A stretch of 64,000 nucleotides of DNA from Bacteroidales bacterium SW299 (GTDB lineage Bacteria > Bacteroidota > Bacteroidia > Bacteroidales > Bacteroidaceae), in NCBI GenBank assembly GCA_019550975.1, contig SDWH01000003.1, positions 175,421 to 239,420 on the forward strand. The letters run 5' to 3'. How positions within the stretch are numbered: position 1 is the first letter of the stretch; every line of letters begins with the position of its first letter. Below the pieces are notes generated by a model. The model saw nothing but the letters and a program-made list of their open reading frames with translations. It was not told the origin of the DNA and made no database searches. Shown here one piece after another: positions 25,596 to 35,002 of the stretch. The position numbers and the translations under genes are program-made.

Positions 25596-26534
25596 CTATC
25601 CTTCCGTGCTGAAAAGTTCAGTAGAAAGGTATCTTTCTCCGGTGTCCGGAAGCAGGGCGATGATATTCTTTCCTTTGTATTCGTCGCTCTTGGCCAGCTG
25701 AAGGGCTGCATAAGCGGCCGCACCGGATGAGATGCCTACCAGAAGACCTTCTGTCTTGGCGAGTTCGCGGGCGGTTTGCATGGCGTCTTCGTTTGTAACC
25801 CGTATGATCTTGTCCACAACATCCGGGTTGTAGGTTTTGGGAATGAATCCGGCTCCTATTCCCTGGATCTTGTGCGGTCCGGCTTTCCCTCCCGAGAGTA
25901 CGGGGGAGCTGTCCGGTTCTACGGCCACGATTTCAATATGCGGGTTGAGTTGCTTGAGGGCTTTCCCGGTTCCGCTTACTGTGCCTCCGGTTCCTACGCC
26001 CGCTACAAATACGTTAACCTTTCCGTCCGTGTCTTCCCAGATTTCATGAGCCGTTCCGTGTGCGTGGGCTTCCGGATTGGCCGGGTTCTCGAACTGCTGC
26101 AGTGTGATGGCTCCCGGGATGGAATTCCGCAGTTCTTCGGCCTTGCGTATGGCTCCTCCCATTCCTTCACTTCCGGGTGTCAGCACGATTTCGGCTCCCA
26201 GTGCCTTTAATAGTTTTCTGCGCTCTATGCTCATGGTTTCGGGCATGGTCAGAATGGTTTTGTATCCTTTTACGGAAGCGATCCACGCAAGTCCTACACC
26301 AGTGTTTCCGCTTGTGGGTTCAACGATGACGGCTTCCGGAGTCAGTCTGCCTTGTCTTTCGGCGTCTTCAATCATAGCCAGGGCAATGCGGTCTTTTACG
26401 CTTCCTCCGGGGTTGAAAAATTCTACTTTGGCGAACAGCGGTGCTTGCGCTCCGTGTTTTTCCGCCAGCCGGTTAAGTTGTACAATTGGGGTATGTCCGA
26501 TTAAATCGGTCAGTTTAGAGTAAATTCGTGTCAT
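25596..26534 (-). CDS. cysK: Cysteine synthase (O-acetylserine sulfhydrylase)
   Basis: The 312-residue PLP enzyme makes cysteine from O-acetylserine and sulfide. Lys47 in NPGGSVKDR is the PLP-binding lysine. The substrate loop [13 protein letters not shown] and the glycine-rich phosphate cup [12 protein letters not shown] are present. The C-terminal [13 protein letters not shown] fits CysK. It is a single gene with a -7 box at 26576-26583. It is not part of the sulfation cluster at 37478-44221. Confidence 0.94.
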   Translation of the reverse strand: MTRIYSKLTDLIGHTPIVQLNRLAEKHGAQAPLFAKVEFFNPGGSVKDRIALAMIEDAERQGRLTPEAVIVEPTSGNTGVGLAWIASVKGYKTILTMPETMSIERRKLLKALGAEIVLTPGSEGMGGAIRKAEELRNSIPGAITLQQFENPANPEAHAHGTAHEIWEDTDGKVNVFVAGVGTGGTVSGTGKALKQLNPHIEIVAVEPDSSPVLSGGKAGPHKIQGIGAGFIPKTYNPDVVDKIIRVTNEDAMQTARELAKTEGLLVGISSGAAAYAALQLAKSDEYKGKNIIALLPDTGERYLSTELFSTEG

Positions 26535-26575
26535 AATGATAAGAGGATTTGATTTGTATTATATGTCTATGACAA

Positions 26576-26583
26576 CAAAGTTA
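26576..26583 (-). promoter_or_regulatory. -7 box of cysK
   Basis: On the minus strand TAACTTTG fits TAnnTTTG, 42 bp before ATG 26534. Confidence 0.5.
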
Positions 26584-26606
26584 CATTATTTTTTGTTTGC
26601 GTGAAA

Positions 26607-26634
26607 TAAAAAAAGAGCCTTTGTGAGGCTCTTT
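26607..26634 (-). terminator. Terminator of the tRNA transcript
   Basis: AAAGAGCC (26612-26619) pairs with GGCTCTTT (26627-26634). On the minus strand a T run follows. It lies just after the second tRNA of the transcript. Confidence 0.85.
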
Positions 26635-26644
26635 CTGCATCTTT

Positions 26645-26720
<76 letters not shown>

Positions 26721-26751
26721 GTGTTAGGTTCTTTTTCCGTTTCCGGACTTT

Positions 26752-26827
<76 letters not shown>

Positions 26828-26853
26828 ATATATACTCTTTCTCAAATCCGCTG

Positions 26854-26885
26854 CAAAGGTACGGCTTCTTTTCTGAAAAAACAAA
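26854..26885 (-). promoter_or_regulatory. Consensus promoter of the tRNA-fMet pair
   Basis: On the minus strand TTTG (26885-26882), a 20-bp spacer and TACCTTTG (26861-26854). Confidence 0.8.
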
Positions 26886-27003
26886 TTTTTTATGCAATAT
26901 TTTTTCAATGCTTCTTCATAAACGGTTATGGACACCTGTGCAGGGCGTTTTTTTGACATGAAAAGATACGCTGGAATCGTGGGCTTGTCGGGAAGCAAGC
27001 TTC

Positions 27004-27085
27004 ATCCTCAGGCTAAAGATGCATGTCTTCAGGCTGGAGATATGTATCTTTAAGTTGGAGATTTGTATCTTCAGCCTGGAGATGA
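27004..27085. repeat. Four-unit palindrome array, 21-bp period (TCTCCAG/CTGGAGA family)
   Basis: Units end at AAAGAT 27015, GGAGAT 27036, GGAGAT 27057 and GGAGAT 27078, exactly 21 bp apart. Each is a 17-nt imperfect palindrome, e.g. ATCTTCAG-C-CTGGAGAT, plus a 4-nt spacer. It lies between the divergent tRNA and TetR promoters. The same family recurs at 46138-46217. Confidence 0.85.
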
Positions 27086-27175
27086 AGAAATAGCCGGCAT
27101 GCCGTTCCTTGCTTTACGGAAGCGGAAGGATGCGCTTTCGGGTTTCGCCTTTTTTGCCAATTTGCGGTGTCTATA

Positions 27176-27207
27176 TTTGTGTAATAGAAAGAAAAGCACT
27201 AATTTTG
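27176..27207 (+). promoter_or_regulatory. Consensus promoter of the TetR-fabG pair
   Basis: TTTG (27176-27179), a 20-bp spacer and TAATTTTG (27200-27207), 31 bp before ATG 27239. Confidence 0.75.
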
Positions 27208-27238
27208 CTCACATCAATATCATTATGTGCAATAAACA

Positions 27239-27841
27239 ATGACTGTACAGAGAACGAGAGCCCAATTGGTCGATGTCGCCCGTCAGCTTTTTGCGAAAAA
27301 AGGAGTTGAAGAGACGACGATGAACGATATTGCTGTGGCCTCAAAGAAAGGGCGGCGGACTTTGTACACTTATTTCAAAAGCAAGGATCAGATTTATCTG
27401 GCTGTCGTAGAGTCGGAGCTTGAAGTGCTTTCCACCAAGATGGAACAGGCCGCCGAAAGGCATACGGCCCCCGACGATAAAATCATGGAACTGATAATGA
27501 CACATCTCGAGGCCATCAAAATGGTCGTTTACCGTAACGGAACGTTGAAGGCAAGCTTCTTCAGGGATATCTGGAAGGTTGAGGCTGTAAGGAAGGAGTT
27601 CGACCATAAAGAAATCCTTCTTTTCCAGAAGGTGCTTCAGGACGGGAAGGATGCCGGTTATTTTGATCTCGACAATGTGGATATCATGGCCGATATCCTG
27701 CATTATTGTATAAAAGGTATTGAAGTGCCGTATATCCGCGGGCAAATCGCCGACGATCTGGATGATGAAATCGGGTGGCGCTATGTGTCGAAGATTGTTT
27801 TCGGCGCATTGGGCTGCAAGAACAGACGCGACAACTTATAG
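27239..27841 (+). CDS. TetR/AcrR family transcriptional regulator
   Basis: The 200-residue protein starts with a TetR-type helix-turn-helix (about residues 6-52: RAQLVDVARQLFAKKGVEET, then RRTLYTYFKSKDQIYLAV). An all-helical ligand-binding domain without recognisable specificity follows. The fabG-type gene starts 24 bp after it and is probably on the same transcript. A regulator coupled to fatty-acid synthesis would therefore fit, but the ligand and targets are not visible. No clear operator palindrome is seen at the promoter. Confidence 0.85.
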   Translation: MTVQRTRAQLVDVARQLFAKKGVEETTMNDIAVASKKGRRTLYTYFKSKDQIYLAVVESELEVLSTKMEQAAERHTAPDDKIMELIMTHLEAIKMVVYRNGTLKASFFRDIWKVEAVRKEFDHKEILLFQKVLQDGKDAGYFDLDNVDIMADILHYCIKGIEVPYIRGQIADDLDDEIGWRYVSKIVFGALGCKNRRDNL

Positions 27842-27865
27842 TTTAATTTTTAATATAAAAAGAAA

Positions 27866-28612
27866 ATGGGATTATTAACTGGAAAAACAGCTATCATTAC
27901 GGGTGCTGCCCGTGGTATCGGTAAGGCCATTGCCTTGAAGTTTGCTTCTGAAGGAGCCAACATAGCGTTTACAGACTTGGTAATTGATGAAAACGGTCAG
28001 AATACAGAAAAGGAAATCGCCGCTTATGGCGTGAAGGTGAAGGGATATGCTTCGAACGCCGCAAGTTTTGAAGAAACCGCCAAGGTTGTGGAGCAGATCC
28101 ACAGCGACTTCGGCTCGATTGACATTCTGGTGAACAATGCCGGAATCACGAAAGACGGCCTGATGATGCGCATGAGCGAAGGACAATGGGATGCGGTTAT
28201 TGCCGTAAACCTGAAGTCGGCCTTCAACTTCATCCATGCCTGCACGCCGATCATGATGCGTCAGAGAAGCGGAAACATCATCAATATGGCTTCTGTGGTA
28301 GGCGTACACGGCAATGCCGGACAGTGCAACTATTCGGCTTCAAAGGCCGGACTGATTGCGCTGGCAAAATCTATCGCTCAGGAGTTGGGCTCACGCGGCA
28401 TCCGTGCGAACGCCATCGCTCCGGGATTTATTATCACCGACATGACTGCGCAGCTTTCTGACGAAGTGAAGGCTGAATGGAACAAGCGGATTCCGTTGCG
28501 CCGCGGCGGTACGCCGGAAGATGTGGCCAACATCGCATTGTTCCTGGCATCCGACTTGTCTTCTTATGTATCAGGACAGGTTATTCAGGTTGACGGTGGC
28601 ATGAATATGTAA
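27866..28612 (+). CDS. fabG: 3-oxoacyl-[acyl-carrier-protein] reductase
   Basis: The 248-residue short-chain dehydrogenase uses NADPH to reduce 3-oxoacyl-ACP in fatty-acid elongation. It shows the nucleotide-binding TGAARGIGKA, NNAGITKDGLMMRM, the catalytic Tyr-Lys in YSASKAG and the FabG-type C-terminus SSYVSGQVIQVDGGMNM. Length and motifs fit FabG better than other SDR enzymes. No other fab genes or acpP are nearby. The partner is the TetR gene directly upstream. Confidence 0.88.
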   Translation: MGLLTGKTAIITGAARGIGKAIALKFASEGANIAFTDLVIDENGQNTEKEIAAYGVKVKGYASNAASFEETAKVVEQIHSDFGSIDILVNNAGITKDGLMMRMSEGQWDAVIAVNLKSAFNFIHACTPIMMRQRSGNIINMASVVGVHGNAGQCNYSASKAGLIALAKSIAQELGSRGIRANAIAPGFIITDMTAQLSDEVKAEWNKRIPLRRGGTPEDVANIALFLASDLSSYVSGQVIQVDGGMNM

Positions 28613-28639
28613 TTTTTGAGAACATTTGTTTGATGTAGG

Positions 28640-28682
28640 GACGCAGAAACGCAGGGACCGGATCTCTGCGTCTTTGCGTCTT
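28640..28682 (+). terminator. Long hairpin after fabG
   Basis: An approximately 18-bp stem with a few mismatches is formed by GACGCAGAAACGCAG (from 28640) and CTGCGTCTTTGCGTC. There is no long T run, so termination would be weak. Confidence 0.4.
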
Positions 28683-28705
28683 CTGCGTTTATATGCGAAG
28701 TATTT

Positions 28706-29386
28706 ATGGAAGTTGTTTACGAAGACAATCATATCATTGTAGTCAACAAGACTGTGTCTGAAATCGTTCAGGGCGATAAGACGGGCGACACGCCGCTCTC
28801 TGAAACAGTCAAGCAGTATCTTAAGGAGAAGTATGCCAAGCCCGGCAATGTGTTTCTGGGTGTGGTGCATCGCCTGGACAGGCCGGTGAGCGGACTTGTG
28901 ATGTTTGCCAAGACGGGAAAGGCGCTGGAGCGGCTGAATGAGATGTTCCGGAAAGGAGAGGTGAAAAAGACCTACTGGGCCATTGTCCGCCAGCGTCCGG
29001 AGCTGGAAGAAGCTGAGCTGGTCAATTATCTGGTGCGCAATGAGAAGCAGAACAAGTCGTATGCCTATGACAAGGAAGTGAAGAATGCCAAGAAAGCTGT
29101 GCTTCATTATCGTCTGATAGGCTGTTCGCAGAATTATTTCTTGCTGGAAGTTGACCTGAAGACAGGCAGGCATCACCAGATCCGTTGCCAGTTGGCGAAA
29201 ATGGGCTGTCCCATCAAGGGTGACTTGAAGTATGGTTTTCCCCGTTCGAACCCGGACGGCGGCATATCGCTGCATGCGCGCAGGGTGAGATTTGTGCATC
29301 CGGTTTCGAAGGCGCTTATTGATTTGACGGCTCCTCTTCCCGATGACGGGCTTTGGCGGTGCTTCGAAGGGATCGGTCTGGAATGA
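28706..29386 (+). CDS. RluA-family pseudouridine synthase
   Basis: The 226-residue protein is a compact RluA-type enzyme without an S4 domain. It contains the catalytic segment VHRLDRPVSGLVMFAKT with Asp58, and the later family motifs KTGRHHQIRCQLA and GDLKYG. It should modify uridines in rRNA or tRNA; the site cannot be predicted. It follows fabG after 93 bp and the hairpin at 28640-28682, and is followed by a terminator. Confidence 0.9.
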   Translation: MEVVYEDNHIIVVNKTVSEIVQGDKTGDTPLSETVKQYLKEKYAKPGNVFLGVVHRLDRPVSGLVMFAKTGKALERLNEMFRKGEVKKTYWAIVRQRPELEEAELVNYLVRNEKQNKSYAYDKEVKNAKKAVLHYRLIGCSQNYFLLEVDLKTGRHHQIRCQLAKMGCPIKGDLKYGFPRSNPDGGISLHARRVRFVHPVSKALIDLTAPLPDDGLWRCFEGIGLE

Positions 29387-29390
29387 CGAA

Positions 29391-29422
29391 AGGAGAAGGC
29401 TTCACAGCGTTCTCCTCTCTTT
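29391..29422 (+). terminator. Terminator after the RluA-type gene
   Basis: AGGAGAA (29391-29397) pairs with TTCTCCT (29410-29416), followed by CTCTTT. The remaining 29423-29719 is AT-rich and shows nothing else I can support. Confidence 0.6.
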
Positions 29423-29719
29423 AACACATAGGCATCTTCATTTATAAGAGATTATAGCTTAAAGCTTAAATTCTCTCAATTCTTAAATGGGGTTGGGTTT
29501 AAAATCTAGTTCTAATCTTTTTTGTGTACTGTTTTGTTTTTAATTTCCGTATATATGATTTAATGCAATCTCCGTGCCAAAGCGTACCATCCTTTTGCTT
29601 TATTTGGCAACGGATATCTTATTTTCTATTTATCATCTTGTTATTCAACTTGTAATTGTTTTCTTTATTTAGTAATAACAAACGAAGTGTCCGAATTGTT
29701 TGCACTGGCATGGTCGTTT

Positions 29720-29789
29720 TTTTGTGGATAATTTGTGGAATCCTCGATTGGCTGTTGTGGAAATATTCCACACTTTATTGTGGAATGTT
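29720..29789. repeat. Irregular TGTGGA repeat cluster
   Basis: TGTGGA occurs at 29723, 29734, 29756 and 29779 (spacings 11, 22, 23). TGTGGAA-ATA-TTCCACA (29756-29772) is a perfect palindrome. It resembles the 37284-37366 family but is not phased. It overlaps the last codons of the NtrC-type gene. Confidence 0.6.
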
Positions 29790-31118
29790 ATACAGTTTCA
29801 GCTTGTTGTATAATGTCTTCCGGTCAATGCCCAGAAGTATGGCCGCTTTGCTCTTGTTGTTGTTGGTGTGCTGGAGTGCCTGAAGAATCCGTTGCTTTTC
29901 ATGTTCTTCGTTGTGAAGAAGAAGCGGTTCGTCGGCACATGCAGGAATATCTGCCAGGCCTGCATTGTTAAAATCTTCTCCCAAATCCCTCGGTGAGATG
30001 AATTCGCCTTGTGCCACGAGGGTCGCTCGCTTTACCGTGTTCTTCAGCTGTCGCAGGTTTCCCGGCCATGGGTAGTTCTGCAATGCCTCGCAAGCTTCCT
30101 GGTCGAACCCGATGAGGTTTCGGTCAAGCTCTTTGTTGGCTTGGTCGAGGAAGAAATTGGCGAATAGCAGAATGTCGTCTTTCCGTTCTTTCAGCGAAGG
30201 CATGTACAATGTGAACTCGTTGATGCGATGGTATAAGTCTTCGCGGAAGTTTCCTTTGGCGATGGCTTCTTTCAGGTTTTCGTTGGTTGCGCTGATAAGC
30301 CGCACGTCTACTTCAATCTCCTTGCTGGAACCGATGCGCCGGATACGTCTTTCTTGAAGAGCACGCAGCAGCTGTACCTGCACTTCATAGCTCAGGTTTC
30401 CTATTTCGTCCAGAAAAAGTGTTCCTCCGTTTGCCTCTTCAAACGCCCCGACCTTATCGTTGAAAGCTCCGGTAAAAGAACCTTTGACGTGTCCGAAAAA
30501 CTCTGATGCTGCCAGGTCTTTGGGAATCGATCCGCAGTCGATGGCAATGAAAGGCTTGCCGGCACGCTTGCTGAGCCTGTGAATGCGATGTGCCACATAC
30601 TCTTTGCCTGTGCCGCTTGCACCGTTTATCAGCACTGACATCTGTGTGGGTGCTACCAGATTGACGTAGTTATATAATTGGTGCGCAGCCTCGCTTTCTC
30701 CTTCCAGAAAGTTCTGTTGGGAGATTCCAGCCTCTTCTTCTTCGGCTGAGGCATGTTCTGTATTGATTGCCTCTTTTATTTTCTTCAGGAGTTCATCCGG
30801 CTGTACAGGCTTGGAGATATAGTCGGTTGCTCCTTCCTTTATGGCTTTCACTGCGCTTTGAATTTCGGCATACCCGGTCATGATGATGAACGGAACCTGG
30901 TTGCTTTGTTCGCGCAGCCATGACAGCAGCGTCATCCCGTCCTTGTCCGGAAGCCGCAGATCGGAAAGTATAAGGTCGAAGGGCTGTTCTGCAAGCAGTT
31001 TGCGGGCACGCGCCTGCGTGCTTGCAGTTTCTACTTCAAACCCCTTCTTTTTAAGCCATGTCTTCAGCATGGTCGAAAAAGTCAGATCGTCTTCCACAAT
31101 CAATAAAGATGAAGCCAT
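29775..31118 (-). CDS. Sigma-54-dependent response regulator, NtrC type
   Basis: The 447-residue protein has three parts. The receiver domain (about 1-120) has phospho-acceptor Asp53 in LSDLRLPDKDGM and Lys in the SKPVQP segment. The AAA+ domain (about 140-370) has the Walker A NGASGTGKE, the sigma-54 contact loop as GSFTGA (usual form GAFTGA) and LFLDEIG. The Fis-type helix-turn-helix at the C-terminus has KSKAAILLGIDRKTLYNKL. It should activate RpoN promoters when phosphorylated. It follows the hybrid kinase gene after 45 bp and has its own -7 box, so the two are a likely pair. Confidence 0.93.
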   Translation of the reverse strand: MASSLLIVEDDLTFSTMLKTWLKKKGFEVETASTQARARKLLAEQPFDLILSDLRLPDKDGMTLLSWLREQSNQVPFIIMTGYAEIQSAVKAIKEGATDYISKPVQPDELLKKIKEAINTEHASAEEEEAGISQQNFLEGESEAAHQLYNYVNLVAPTQMSVLINGASGTGKEYVAHRIHRLSKRAGKPFIAIDCGSIPKDLAASEFFGHVKGSFTGAFNDKVGAFEEANGGTLFLDEIGNLSYEVQVQLLRALQERRIRRIGSSKEIEVDVRLISATNENLKEAIAKGNFREDLYHRINEFTLYMPSLKERKDDILLFANFFLDQANKELDRNLIGFDQEACEALQNYPWPGNLRQLKNTVKRATLVAQGEFISPRDLGEDFNNAGLADIPACADEPLLLHNEEHEKQRILQALQHTNNNKSKAAILLGIDRKTLYNKLKLYNIPQ

Positions 31119-31142
31119 ATATGTGTCAGTTGTTTGTGGTTA

Positions 31143-31150
31143 CAAAGATA
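31143..31150 (-). promoter_or_regulatory. -7 box between kinase and regulator genes
   Basis: On the minus strand TATCTTTG lies 24 bp before ATG 31118, so the regulator could also be transcribed on its own. Confidence 0.5.
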
Positions 31151-31163
31151 GCGATTTTTCTTT

Positions 31164-33674
31164 TCAATCAATCTGTCCTGTTGCATTTTCAGCTTTGTTC
31201 AGCGCGTTTTGCGCCTGTTCGATGACGAGATGCACGGCTTTGTCCGCTTCGGGCGTGTATTTTGTTTCCCCCCGTTTGCGCTCGAGCCACTGCAATGCCG
31301 GGACCGCTTCTTTCGCTTCGATCATGATGAATGTAGGCAGCATCTTGTGTGCGATGGCGCATGCTTGTTCCATGTTTTCTTCTTTTGCGGCCTGAGCCAG
31401 TTTCTGGATACTTTGTTCCGTTTCATTGATAAATGTGCTCATGATTTCAAGTGCGGCTTCCGGGTCGTCCTCTGAGAATGCAGTGAGCGGAGCAAAATTG
31501 AATTCATTTTTTCCGGCAGATGTTTGGAAATGTTCCGGGCAGGGGGAGGCGTTGTCTGCCGTTTCGTCTTTTGGGAGCGTCTTTTTCAATGTCAGCATCA
31601 GGTCTTGCCGGCTGAATGGCTTTTGAAGCATTCCTGCAAAGCCTTTTGCCTGAAAGTCGGATTCATTCATGTCCCCTCGGGCGGTGATGGCAATGACTGG
31701 AATCGTTTTCGCTTGCGCAACATTTAAGTTTCTGATGCGTTGCAGCAGTTCAATGCCGTTCATTGCCGGCATCTGCAGGTCGGTGAAAACCAGATCGAAC
31801 TGCTCTGACAGCAGCAGGCTGAACACTTCTTCCGGCTGTTCGCAGCAGCGTATGTCGGGGCTGCTTCCTTGGTGGTTGTCAAGGATACTTGTCAGCATGG
31901 CTTCTGTCAGGTTCATCTGTATGCGGTCGTCGTCTATGAGGAGAATGTGCAGTTGTTTCTTATGGATGTTTTCTTGTCGGGAGTCTGTTTTTTCGGCCGC
32001 GTCATGCGTTTCGGTTTGCCGCATCGGTATCTCAACCCGGAAGGTGCTGCCTTTTCCGGGGGCACTGCTGACTGATATTTCTCCTCCGAGCAGCTCTGTC
32101 AGTTTGCGTGTGATGGAGAGCCCTAATCCGAACCCTTCCTGTCCTTGTGCGCTGCGCAGCCGGGTAAATTCCTGAAAGATGCGCTGCTGTTCCTGTTCCG
32201 TCATTCCGCATCCTGTATCAGTGACGCTGAATGTGAACACCTCTTTGCTGTAGTCAGCGTTGAGGGTGATTTCTCCCGTTGCCGTGAATTTCAAGGCATT
32301 AGAAAGCAGGTTTTCCGCTATCTGGCGGATGCGGAACGGATCCCCTTCCAGGGTGAGCGAAGGGTTGAATCTTATATTCAGGTTAAGTTTCAGGCCCTTT
32401 TTCTCGGCGAGAAGCAGGAAGCCGTTATGAATGTGCGCAAACAGTTCGTTCGGGTTGAATGCGATGCGCTGTACATCCATTTTGCCCGCTTCCAGCCGGT
32501 GATAGTCGAGCAGTGAAGTCACCAGGTCCAGCAGATGTTTGGCCGAACTCTTCATGTTGTTCAGGTAAAAAAGCTGTCTTTTGTCTTTGACGAGGCGCAC
32601 CAGCAGATCAATGTAACCGATGATTGACCCTGCCGGAGCCTTGATATCGTGCGTAATGGTAAGCATCAGCTTTTCGCGCGCGACAAGCAGGTTCTCAGCG
32701 TAAAGCTTGGCTTTTTCCAGTTCTTTCCGGTAATGGTTCCCCCGGGCGATGTCTTTAGCGATTACGATAGAGAATATGAGTACCATGGCGATGGCTGCGA
32801 TGGCTATGTTTGCCATGGTGCGTGCCGCTTTCTGCCGGATTTCCCTTTCTTGTGTCAGGCGCGCTTTGTAGGCAGTCTGCTCGTCAGTTTCAATGTTTTC
32901 CAGCAACTGGTTTACCCGCTGGCTCAGGTTGTTTCCGGCCATTCGCAGGCGTTCGAGGCGCGCGTTCAGCATGCGTGTCTGCTTTTGTTTTGTCTGGAAC
33001 ACTTTATGCTGGATTCCTGCCAGCATGTTCGTGATTGTGTCTACCGGGCTGTATACTTCGTTGAGCGTATCGGTGTATTCTTCTTGTATGACGTTGTTGA
33101 CCAGTGTCGAATCTTCTTTGGGAGCAAACACGTCGGCCAGTCTTTTGAAAAAACCCTTCTTCTTGTGCCGGATTGTATATGAGTTGTGATGCGTCACAAC
33201 CTTCCTGCGTATGTGCGGGGCGTTGAGAAGGGAATCCTGCGAGGCGATCAGGCTGTCGAGCTCCTGCTGGTAGAGGGCATCGGTGGGGTTGTCCTGCATG
33301 GCTTCGATAACGGCAAACATGTTCCACTGCTTGCTTTTCAGCAGCGTGCGCACCGTATCCAGGCGTGCCAGCTGGATCGTGTCGGTGAGCATAGCCTCCA
33401 GCGAGTCGATCGAGGCGTTGACCTCTTTCATCTTTTTTATATAGTTGGAGTATTCTCCCAGTTTGCCGATGCGCAATGTTTGTCCGGTTATCTCCGCATC
33501 ATACAGCTTGCTGATGATGCGGTGTGTGATGTGCCTCCGGTTATTGATATTTTCTTCCACTCCGGTCGGTTCAGCCAGCAGGCTCATCTGCTGGAATGTA
33601 TATACAATGGCTCCGAACAGCAGGCCGATCAGAACAATATATCCGACGATGATTTTAGTGGAAGTGGAGAACAT
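31164..33674 (-). CDS. Hybrid sensor histidine kinase with receiver and HPt domains
   Basis: The 836-residue membrane kinase has a transmembrane helix at about 8-27, a periplasmic coiled-coil-rich sensor (about 30-285) of no known family and a second helix at about 288-306. The kinase core follows: H-box HDIKAPAG with His342, then N, G1 (DTGCGM) and G2 (GFGLGLS) boxes. A receiver domain has Asp632 in FTDLQMPAMNG, and a C-terminal HPt domain has His776 in AIAHKMLP. All four relay sites for a phosphorelay to the downstream NtrC-type regulator are therefore present. It starts 2 bp after the MATE gene stop. Confidence 0.93.
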   Translation of the reverse strand: MFSTSTKIIVGYIVLIGLLFGAIVYTFQQMSLLAEPTGVEENINNRRHITHRIISKLYDAEITGQTLRIGKLGEYSNYIKKMKEVNASIDSLEAMLTDTIQLARLDTVRTLLKSKQWNMFAVIEAMQDNPTDALYQQELDSLIASQDSLLNAPHIRRKVVTHHNSYTIRHKKKGFFKRLADVFAPKEDSTLVNNVIQEEYTDTLNEVYSPVDTITNMLAGIQHKVFQTKQKQTRMLNARLERLRMAGNNLSQRVNQLLENIETDEQTAYKARLTQEREIRQKAARTMANIAIAAIAMVLIFSIVIAKDIARGNHYRKELEKAKLYAENLLVAREKLMLTITHDIKAPAGSIIGYIDLLVRLVKDKRQLFYLNNMKSSAKHLLDLVTSLLDYHRLEAGKMDVQRIAFNPNELFAHIHNGFLLLAEKKGLKLNLNIRFNPSLTLEGDPFRIRQIAENLLSNALKFTATGEITLNADYSKEVFTFSVTDTGCGMTEQEQQRIFQEFTRLRSAQGQEGFGLGLSITRKLTELLGGEISVSSAPGKGSTFRVEIPMRQTETHDAAEKTDSRQENIHKKQLHILLIDDDRIQMNLTEAMLTSILDNHQGSSPDIRCCEQPEEVFSLLLSEQFDLVFTDLQMPAMNGIELLQRIRNLNVAQAKTIPVIAITARGDMNESDFQAKGFAGMLQKPFSRQDLMLTLKKTLPKDETADNASPCPEHFQTSAGKNEFNFAPLTAFSEDDPEAALEIMSTFINETEQSIQKLAQAAKEENMEQACAIAHKMLPTFIMIEAKEAVPALQWLERKRGETKYTPEADKAVHLVIEQAQNALNKAENATGQID

Positions 33675-33676
33675 GG

Positions 33677-35002
33677 CTATATCATTTTTCTTGTTTTATA
33701 CCGGAAGCGGAGATAATACATGATGCCGGCGCTGGTCAGTCCGAAAGGAAATGCCGCCCATATGCCTGTTACTCCCCAATTGAAGACGAAGCCGAACAGA
33801 TAGCCTGCCGGAAGGGATATGAGGAAATAGGCGATAAAGGAGAAAAGCATGATCAGCCGGACGTCTGCTATTCCCCGGAGCGCATTGGCGAAATTTATCT
33901 GCAGTCCGTCGCCGAACTGGTAAAGGAGGAAGGGAACGATGGTTTGCGCTACCATCAGGCTGACCGCTTCGTTGTCGGTGAACCATCCGCCGATATGGTG
34001 GCGGAGCAAGAAGATGGGAACGGAAGTGCAGACGACCATCATCAGGATCAGGTGAAAGCCGACATTGGCTGTCCGGCACACATTTTCTATATCCTTCTGC
34101 CCGTAGAAGTTGCTTATGCGGACCGAAACGGCGGCTCCCATGCCATAATAAATCATGAAGCAGATCTGCGATACGGCAATCATGATCTGGTACGAGGCCA
34201 GCGCAGTGCTTCCCAGCCATCCTATCATGATGGCGCTGAGGCTGAACGAAGCCGTTTCCATCCCCATTTGTCCGGCGATGGGCCATCCCAGGCGGTTGAG
34301 CAGGCTGAAATCTTTTTTGTTGATGCGTCCTGTGCGAAAACCTTGGCGGAATATCCTGTAGCGTGAAGTGCCGAAGAAAAGCATCAGGTAAACGATAACC
34401 ATGAGTATGCGGGACACAAGTGTGGAGATTCCGGCTCCGGTCAGTCCCAGTTCCGGAAAGCCGAGCTTTCCGTAGATAAGGATGTAGTTGCCTATGATGT
34501 TGAGCAGGTTTCCGCCAAGCAGAATCCACATGGATACTTTTGTGTCGGTAATGCCGTCGGAGAACTGTTTGAATGCATTGAACCAGAGTACAAAAGGCAG
34601 GGAGGCGAGGAGCACCAGAAAATAAGGCCTCATGAAAGGGAGCAGCTCTTCCGGCTGTCCGAGATTGGCCAGGTTGAAATAAAGGGCAGCCATGGCCAGG
34701 CAGACGATGACAGCAAGCAAAGTGTTGGCTGCCAGGCTGTTCTTCAGTGCTCGTCCCACTCCGTCAATCCGCTTCTGCCCGAACAGGCTTCCCACAACCG
34801 GAGTCAGTCCGTAAGAAAAGCCGGTGCAGAAAATGATGGCCAGATTGAACATGTTGTTGACAAAGCTTGCTGCGGCAAGCCCTTCCGTGCTGTGGTGTCC
34901 GATCATCAGCGTATCGGCAAATCCCAGCACAATCACTCCGATCTGTCCGATGATGATGGGCAAACCCAGTTTGAGCAATGAGCAATAGTGGTTGAGTTTC
35001 AT
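33677..35002 (-). CDS. MATE family efflux transporter
   Basis: The 441-residue protein has about 12 hydrophobic helices in two similar halves. It shows typical MATE segments such as IGQIGVIVLGFADTLMIGHH near the N-terminus. This family exports drugs or metabolites in exchange for Na+ or H+. Its first codons overlap the end of the M16 peptidase gene by 4 bp (34999-35002), so translation is coupled. The substrate cannot be inferred. Confidence 0.92.
   Translation of the reverse strand: MKLNHYCSLLKLGLPIIIGQIGVIVLGFADTLMIGHHSTEGLAAASFVNNMFNLAIIFCTGFSYGLTPVVGSLFGQKRIDGVGRALKNSLAANTLLAVIVCLAMAALYFNLANLGQPEELLPFMRPYFLVLLASLPFVLWFNAFKQFSDGITDTKVSMWILLGGNLLNIIGNYILIYGKLGFPELGLTGAGISTLVSRILMVIVYLMLFFGTSRYRIFRQGFRTGRINKKDFSLLNRLGWPIAGQMGMETASFSLSAIMIGWLGSTALASYQIMIAVSQICFMIYYGMGAAVSVRISNFYGQKDIENVCRTANVGFHLILMMVVCTSVPIFLLRHHIGGWFTDNEAVSLMVAQTIVPFLLYQFGDGLQINFANALRGIADVRLIMLFSFIAYFLISLPAGYLFGFVFNWGVTGIWAAFPFGLTSAGIMYYLRFRYKTRKMI

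Noticed and set aside
25412..25723. Long N-terminal extension of L31
   Set aside because: L31 is 80-90 residues long, the extension is not protein-like and it passes the rpmE promoter and part of cysK.
29720..29789. Chromosomal replication origin
   Set aside because: Only one exact DnaA box is present, dnaA and dnaN are absent, and the site overlaps the end of a gene.
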